DNA of 25,494 bases from Funneliformis mosseae (taxonomy: Eukaryota > Glomeromycota > Glomeromycetes > Glomerales > Glomeraceae): NCBI GenBank assembly GCA_910592005.1, contig CAJVPP010000847.1, positions 1 through 25,494 of the forward strand, in the 5' to 3' direction. The first letter of the stretch is position 1, and each line of letters starts with the position of its first letter. A program made the position numbers and the translations under genes. Below, one piece after another: positions 19,701 through 25,494 of this stretch. Under the pieces are notes generated by a model. It worked only from the letters and a program-made list of their open reading frames with translations, made no database searches and had not been told where the DNA came from.

Positions 19701-22286
19701 CTAAAAAGAGTTTCTTCCATAACCATAACCGTTTCCCCGATTTCCATTGGATTTTCCTCCATAACCATTTCCTCTACCATTTTTATAGTTACCATTAAAT
19801 CCTCCATTTCTATTTCCTCCATATCCATTTCTGAAATTCCCTCCATTGTTATTACCACCATTTCTTCCCCATCCATTTCTTCCATTATCACTTTTATTTT
19901 CTTGCAATTCAGGTAATTCTTTAGGAACTTCCAAAGTAGTAGTATTAGTATTATACCATGGTCTTCCACCCAAACTAATAACTCCATCTTCACTTACACT
20001 TAGATGATCAGAAACAATGTCACATACAACACCTTCATTATCTTTTGTTAATTTAAAAGCTCTAACATCATTTTCTGGTATATTAGAAAAATGATTTTTG
20101 AAAATACTTTTAACATAACTTCCATGTCTAATAGGATAACTAAACTTAAATAATAAAGTTGTATTTCCTTCAGTAGCGCTCATTAAACTTCTTTTCTTTA
20201 TCCCACCAGAATATCCACTCATAAAAGCCAATGCTGCACTTAACGCCTCAATTGCTCCTTGCTTTTCAATTAAATCTTTTGCAGTAGAATGAAAATATGG
20301 TAAAACACTAGATTCTACAGATTCTAAATTTTTTACTGCATCATTTGCTGTAGCGGCAATGATATCCTGTGGCTGTGGAGGTCCAACCATTTGAAACTGT
20401 ATTCTTGCACGTTTTTCGATGATTTGTAACAAATATTCTTCCTGCGGTTTAAAGAATGTTACAGCTTTTCCTAGGCGCCCTGCTCTGGCTGTTCTTCCTG
20501 CACGGTGTACATAACTTTCAACGTCTTTGGGTGGTTCACAATTGATGACCAAATCTTTATTTGAAGAATAGTTATTTGATGTTCATAATAATAATAAATA
20601 ATAAATTTACCATTGTTTGTTAACTTACCAACTTGAGGAATATCAATACCTCTAGCCAATACATCAGTACAAATTATGCATTTAAATTTTCCATTCCTAA
20701 AACCTTTCAAAGTGGTTTCTCTCTGCGATTGAGCAATATCACCATGCAAGACTTGTGCATCTTGCTTCAGCTTATCATTAAGTGCAAGTTCTATATGTAT
20801 CAAATAAATTTCATAATTATTAAATTACTTCCGTTATAATTTTAGTTGAAATGTCAAAGAGGCAATATAATTACCGTTTGCATCATTTTTCGTGTTACAA
20901 AAAATAACGCACGATCCAGATCCGGCATAACAAGCAACAACATCCCCAATAATGTCTTTTCTGGAAGCCCAAGAAGAACGGATTCCATAATGACAAATAT
21001 TTTCTAAAAGAAATATATATATATATTTAATATATTTATCGTACTCTGTTTCATTCTATTGAACGTACCGTTAGTTCTTGCGTCAACATTTCCAATTAAG
21101 TCCACATTAGCATAATCACTTTTTAAATACTTCTTTACAGTTGTTCTAACCCAGTCAGGAACCGTAGCAGAAAACAAAAGTGTTTGATAATCAACGCCCT
21201 TTCCTTGTTCTTCTTTATGACTTTTTACGTGTTGCAAAACAGTTTCCATAGCTTCAGCAAATCCAATATCTAACATTTGATCAGCTTCATCCAAACAAAT
21301 GAATTTTAAGTCACCCAATTTTAAATTTCCACGATCAATATGATCCAAGACTCGACCTGGTGTTCCCACCAAAACATCAATTCCATCACGTAATCCCTGA
21401 TTTTGGATATCATAAGATACACCTCCATAGATACAAAGGACTTTCAAAGAGGGAGCGATAGATGCAAATTCTGAAGAAACTTGTTTTGCTAAATCACGAG
21501 TTGGTGTCATAATTATCACCCTTGGAGAACGTCCACGAAATTTACTGGAAAAGCTATCCTTCTGGTTTTGAATCAAAAGAATTTCGGTAATTGGCAAACC
21601 GAACGCCAAAGTTTTACCTGTTCCTGTCTAAATGGTAATAAATAAATTCAACAGATCAGTCAAAGATACATGTATATGTAAAATATAAATAAATTTTAAA
21701 AAGAAAATTTGCTTTGATAAATTACTTTTGCTCTAGCCAAAACATCTTTTCCATCATAAATCAAATCAAAAGTTGCAGCTTGTATAGGAAATAATGCTTC
21801 GACCCCACGTTTTTTTAACGAATCAATAGTTGTTTGCGTTAACCTATAAGAACTTAATCTCAAATTTTCAGAAATTTCTTTTCCATTTGATTCCAAAGAA
21901 TCTTTATCGGAATCTTTTGTTTCAACATCTTGATCGTTATTAATTATGACCGAAGCTAAATCTTTTTCACTTAATTTACGTTTCTTTGATTTTGGCGGCT
22001 TCACTGAGGTTTCAAGCTTTCCATCAAAATCTTCTTGTTCATCCTCACCATGTTTTTTACGCTTTGATTTTGTTGGAGAATCAGAATTTTTAGAATTTTT
22101 CTTGTGAGAGTCTTCATCATTCTCTTTTCTATCTTTCTTATCTTTAGATTTAGATTGTTTTTTTACCTTAACTACATTGTTACCATCAGATTCATCAAGT
22201 TGAGATTCAACCTCTTTATCGTTTAATTTTTTGTTTTTTCTAGATTTTTTTGAATTAATTTCATTAACAATAGCTGAAGCAGGCAT
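19701..22286 (-). CDS. DEAD-box RNA helicase, nucleolar Gu/DDX21 type, five exons
   Basis: Joined exons 22286-21726, 21627-21069, 21003-20875, 20790-20629 and 20554-19701 give 754 codons in one frame. Introns are 65-98 bp with GT...AG ends (donors GTAATT, GTACGT, GTAATT, GTAAGT). Residues 1-140 are Lys/Asp/Ser-rich and of nucleolar type. The helicase core is complete: F166-P-I-Q169 (Q motif), A186-T193 (motif I), PTRDLA 229-234, TPGR 276-279, DEAD 300-303, SAT 340-342, VIFCNTK 406-412, TDVLARGID 458-466 and HRAGRTARAG 487-496. Residues about 595-685 fit the GUCT domain of Gu/DDX21/DDX50 proteins, ending GGRPWYN. The tail (693-752) is Gly/Asn-rich with scattered Arg. The family unwinds RNA in rRNA processing and Pol I-linked functions in the nucleolus. 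All key residues are present, so it should be active. Confidence 0.95.
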
Positions 22287-22291
22287 TGTTA

Positions 22292-22322
<31 letters not shown>
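22292..22322 (-). promoter_or_regulatory. T19-A12 tract next to the helicase start codon
   Basis: In gene orientation the sequence is 19 T followed by 12 A, ending five bases before the ATG. The A run would lie in the 5' untranslated region; T runs close to starts are common nucleosome-poor promoter elements in fungi. The tract can also form a hairpin. Exact lengths may suffer from sequencing error. Confidence 0.45.
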
Positions 22323-22640
22323 TTTTCGGGATCAATATATATTGTAATGAAAATCAAATTAACCAAACTAAGGAAAAATCTACAAATCTGACAAAAAAAT
22401 CAAATTTTTTTTTCCGTTAAATATGGCACATCTGGATCTGGCCGATCAAACCACAATTTTCGTTTTACAAATCTGCTTTGAACGGTTTTGTACAGATCTT
22501 CGCATTTCAAATCAAATATAATTTTACCACATTTGTTACAACTGTAAAAGTTCAGGTGGGACCGTCCTGGTTACACAAAATTTTAACCCTTGTAATTGTT
22601 GATTGACCAATCAAAATCGCGAATTTTGGATAATATAAAA
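22323..22640 (-). promoter_or_regulatory. Putative helicase promoter region
   Basis: About 300 bp of clearly higher G+C than the neighbouring spacer, without a coding frame. It contains a near-palindrome TTGATTGACCAATCAA (about 22598-22613) with CCAAT at 22607-22611, a possible CBF/NF-Y-type site roughly 320 bp before the ATG. Promoter function is inferred from position and composition only. Confidence 0.4.
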
Positions 22641-22908
22641 AAAAAAGTTCGCAACTTTTTAAAAAAATCTTATTGATTTATTTAAAAAAAAACCATTTAT
22701 TATGTATCTTAAAATATTTTTAATACCTTTTATTATGTGTCTTAAATGTAAATATGCAAGAATTATTTATATAAGAGTTGTTATTTATAGTTTTATTGAT
22801 ATTTAAAACAAAATAAAAGCATTTGAGAATAAAATATTCTGTATATATAATGTGTAAAAAAATTGACACGATAGATATAAAAAATTTATTCAATAAAAAT
22901 AATAAATT
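22641..22908. other. A+T-rich spacer and 3' end of the upstream pseudogene
   Basis: No gene seen. On the minus strand, GAATAAATT (around 22887) lies some 20 bp past the stop of the RING-ended pseudogene and could be its former polyadenylation signal. Confidence 0.3.
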
Positions 22909-25216
22909 TTATAATTCAAAAAATGTTTTTTTTGCGTGTTCTAACAAATTTTCCATTGTTGCTACATCATCCGTTGCTGCTTTAACATTTCTCGAATCAT
23001 CATCAACTATATTTTCATTGTTCTCATCAATAAATTCATTCTCATTTAATTTTCTTGTCATACTTTCCTTTAATGCATTGATATTTTTTTTAATTTCAAC
23101 CCGAAGATAGTCTAAACATAACAAACATTTAGACTGACATTTTTGTAGACAATAGCTATAGTAACCATGCCCATATGCAAAAACACTACAATCAATCAAA
23201 TAATTAGTATAATCACAATATGAATAATCACACAAGATGGCTGTAAGGGGTTTTTTAAAGGTAACAAAGCCTCTCAGAAGGTGACGGTCAGTTATTTTGT
23301 AACCTAAAGAAGGCAACTTATACGAGTTAATTCCATCAGATAATGTCTTAATAATTGAAGGATACTGATGTCGTGCTTGGTATATTTTCATAAATACATC
23401 TAAAAGTAATATGGAACACTTTTGGGAAAGTGTATGCAGTTGCTTTGGTGTATATGGATATTTTACGGAATTCACGAAATGCTGTCGAAAAGTATTATTC
23501 TCTCAATGCTGGAAAATAAAATGAACCTCCTTTTGCAATTGTTGTGCGATAAAGAACTTAGCTGTACGTCATCGAATGATGCTGTGAATGATTTCTATAA
23601 GACAATCGCTTAAAAAGGCAAGGCAATTAGTGACTATATTAATCATCGGATTATTCGTCTCCATTCAATAAAATATATTGGAGAAGAACATCAAAGGAGC
23701 ACGTTTATAATTTTTTCGGTCAAATCAAAGAAAAAGATCGCTCCAACACTGCATACAAGCTTCTTCGTAGGCTGGCCAATTATCTTCTCGATGGTGCTGC
23801 ATAAACATCAAGGACTAAAGGGATTAAATTGCTCAAAAGATCAGTTAAATATAAAAATTCGATATTCTTGCATGAACGACCAAACTTGAAAAAAACTATG
23901 TCATCTATATCAAGCCACGCCATGTGTATTATGTGAAGAATTAAATCAATTTGCTATGGCCGTGGCTTCTTACTAAGATCCTTACGTGTCCTGAATATAC
24001 CTTTGTAGATATCATTGAACAAATGTGAATTTTTCAAAAAAACAAGCTCTTGAGCATTCAACGATACATGAAGAGAACCCATCATAGGCAAAAAAGCCGT
24101 AACAAATGAAGGAATTAATTTGTTATTGAGAAGAAGCCAGTGTGCAATAGTTTTACGAATATAAAACTGACCAGGTCAGTCTGCAACGATGGGAATTGCG
24201 TAATCAGAAAGATATGATTGTATTGGCTCTTGATCATGGACGATTTAGAGAGCTTTCGTATAATCTTCCACGCCTTTCAAACTACTCTCAACGAAATCAA
24301 AAAGAATAGCATTCTCCACATGCCAACTAGTTTTTCTTTCCATTAACCTATCATTATAACTGTGCAATGTTAATCTGTCTATGAGCTCATCATCAATACA
24401 TTCTTTACCTATGTAGTCTCGCATACAATCATTATAAGAGATTCCAAGGTTTGCAATAAATCAATTATCAAGATGCTTCATAATCAGCTTATCGTCAATG
24501 ATTTTTGGATTAAATGTCCCATTACGTGGTATCGCTAACATGAGATAAGGATTCATTACGATTGTTGCCATATGTGCTGCCCAAGATGTACTAGTTGTGT
24601 CGGGTTGCCGTTGAACGTGAATATTGTGATAATTATCAATATTCAACACAAAAGCCTGTTCTGAATATTTCGCAATAGTATTTTCTACGTATTTCCCATG
24701 CGAATCTGAAATTTCTTTCTTCTTACGATCTACTGATCTTGATGTCGTAGTCGCTCCAAGATTCGCCATTGTACTCAAGCCTTCATTACTTGTACCTACC
24801 GAATCTAAATAGAATGCAAGATCAAATTTGAAAGATTTAATTTTTGTATTATTTAAAGAAGCAAGAAGGTAACAAATGAACACCATTAAATTTTTCATAC
24901 GGCCCATTGTTTGTTCGTTGCATTCGAGTGGCTGAGCTGCTAAATAAAATTAGTCAAAAATATCTTTCAAGCTTGGTTCAATTTCCTGAAGCAATCTCCG
25001 CATTTCATCAAATTCATATATAGAACCTTCATTCCTCAAATGTTCTCTTTCATAAAAGATTTTTGCCATCACTTTGATGGCTTTAGTAAGATCAATCTTC
25101 GTGCTTATCTCTTCTTTATCTGTGGCATTTTCGTTTACAGCTTCACCTATAACTTCTTCAGTCATAGTTCTTGCTCTCTTAAATCCTCTTTTTAAAGGTT
25201 TTTCTACAAAATTCAT
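22909..25216 (-). pseudogene. Large lineage-family protein with RING-like C-terminus, pseudogene
   Basis: One gene of about 770 codons reads across the whole interval despite nine stops (24950, 24461, 24245, 24176, 23954, 23725, 23665, 23569 and 23503, each the lowest coordinate of the codon) and one frameshift near 23795. In order: basic N-terminus (MNFVEKPLKRGFKRARTMTE), a hydrophobic stretch (LMVFICYLLASLNN, about 24855-24895), LNIDNYHNIHVQRQPDTTST followed by AAHMATIVMNP, RLTLHSYNDRLMERK, AIPIVAD-stop-PGQFYIRK, MGSLHVSLNAQE, NIEFLYLTDLLSNLIPLVLD, then VNSVKYPYTPKQLH, and a RING-like end: YGHGYYSYCLQKCQSKCLLC. Two RING ligand positions now read Tyr. I recall similar multicopy proteins in Rhizophagus, function unknown; the spaced Asp-containing blocks could belong to a transposase-like fold. 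The longest open pieces are 148 and 188 codons. Confidence 0.65.
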
Positions 25217-25494
25217 ATAACAAATATTACATAGAACAATACTTTCCGTTTATGTTGCTTTCACTAAGTTATTATTTTCGACTTCTTTCCATTTATTTCC
25301 TTTCAACATGCGAAATCTAGTTGACTCGGTTGTTTTACATTCTGTATAAGACTTCTTTTCAGATATGTTTTTATTGGGTCAATTGTATTATAAAAGTTGT
25401 TGGATTCAAGTGGATTTAACAGTTATTATTACAATATGATGCAAAAGCTTTAAGTTTGTCTAATTTATTTACCTACGATTCATTGCAAGAATGT
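25217..25494. other. Right flank, upstream of the pseudogene
   Basis: No coding frame recognised. It would hold the former promoter of the minus-strand pseudogene. No inverted counterpart of its left flank was seen, but the element or gene border may lie outside the window. Confidence 0.3.

Noticed and set aside
19628..19993. 121-codon minus-strand frame rich in Met, Glu and Gly
   Set aside because: It is the shifted reading of the Gly/Asn-rich helicase tail. The repetitive codons keep another frame open; there is no independent evidence for a gene.
20633..20839. 68-codon plus-strand frame
   Set aside because: It is antisense to helicase exon 4 and intron 4.
22823..23110. 95-codon plus-strand frame (Ser/Phe-rich)
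   Set aside because: It is antisense to the C-terminal part of the RING-ended pseudogene, whose minus-strand frame is the meaningful one.
23422..23613. 63-codon plus-strand frame
   Set aside because: It is antisense to the readable frame of the same pseudogene (QQLQKEVHFIFQ / VNSVKYPYTPK).

Overview
The window looks like nuclear DNA of an arbuscular mycorrhizal fungus (Glomeromycotina, Rhizophagus-like). The evidence is the extreme A+T content, short GT-AG introns of 65-98 bp, a fungal DDX21/Gu-type helicase, and decayed transposon families (Plavaka, Tc1/mariner, hAT) together with a large gene family that I associate with this lineage. The organism call is an inference from sequence character and recalled families, not from a database match.

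Left part (1-4.85 kb): a minus-strand Plavaka-type transposase relic (about 3768 down to 1111) is split by a complete but dead Tc1/mariner element (1787-3044) with 29-bp inverted repeats and a TA target duplication. A minus-strand SANT/Myb-like pseudogene follows (about 4820-4054). Next (4.85-6.25 kb) is the first gene that looks intact: a 318-residue protein with five SANT/Myb repeats and an N-terminus resembling a mitochondrial presequence.

Centre (6.25-19.2 kb): a very A+T-rich, gene-free block. It holds a 4568-bp hAT element (8611-13178) with inverted ends and a near-perfect 8-bp target duplication. The hAT sits inside a tandem array of about 175-bp units. It carries a multi-exon, mutated BED-finger transposase, and behind it a second, internal tandem array of about 110-130-bp units. 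A second Tc1-like relic lies at about 14.5-15.2 kb. The rest shows no recognisable gene.

Right part (19.7-25.5 kb): an apparently functional five-exon DEAD-box helicase of 754 residues (minus strand, nucleolar Gu/DDX21 type). Upstream of it lies a 2.3-kb minus-strand pseudogene (about 770 codons) of a large family with a RING-like C-terminus. It can be read end to end across nine premature stops and one frameshift.

The two intact genes, one probably in ribosome biogenesis and one possibly organellar, sit at the edges of a transposon-decay compartment. Most readable premature stops and lost zinc ligands are one transition away from the residue expected, which suggests cytosine-deamination-type decay. 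I found no tRNA, rRNA or CRISPR array by eye.
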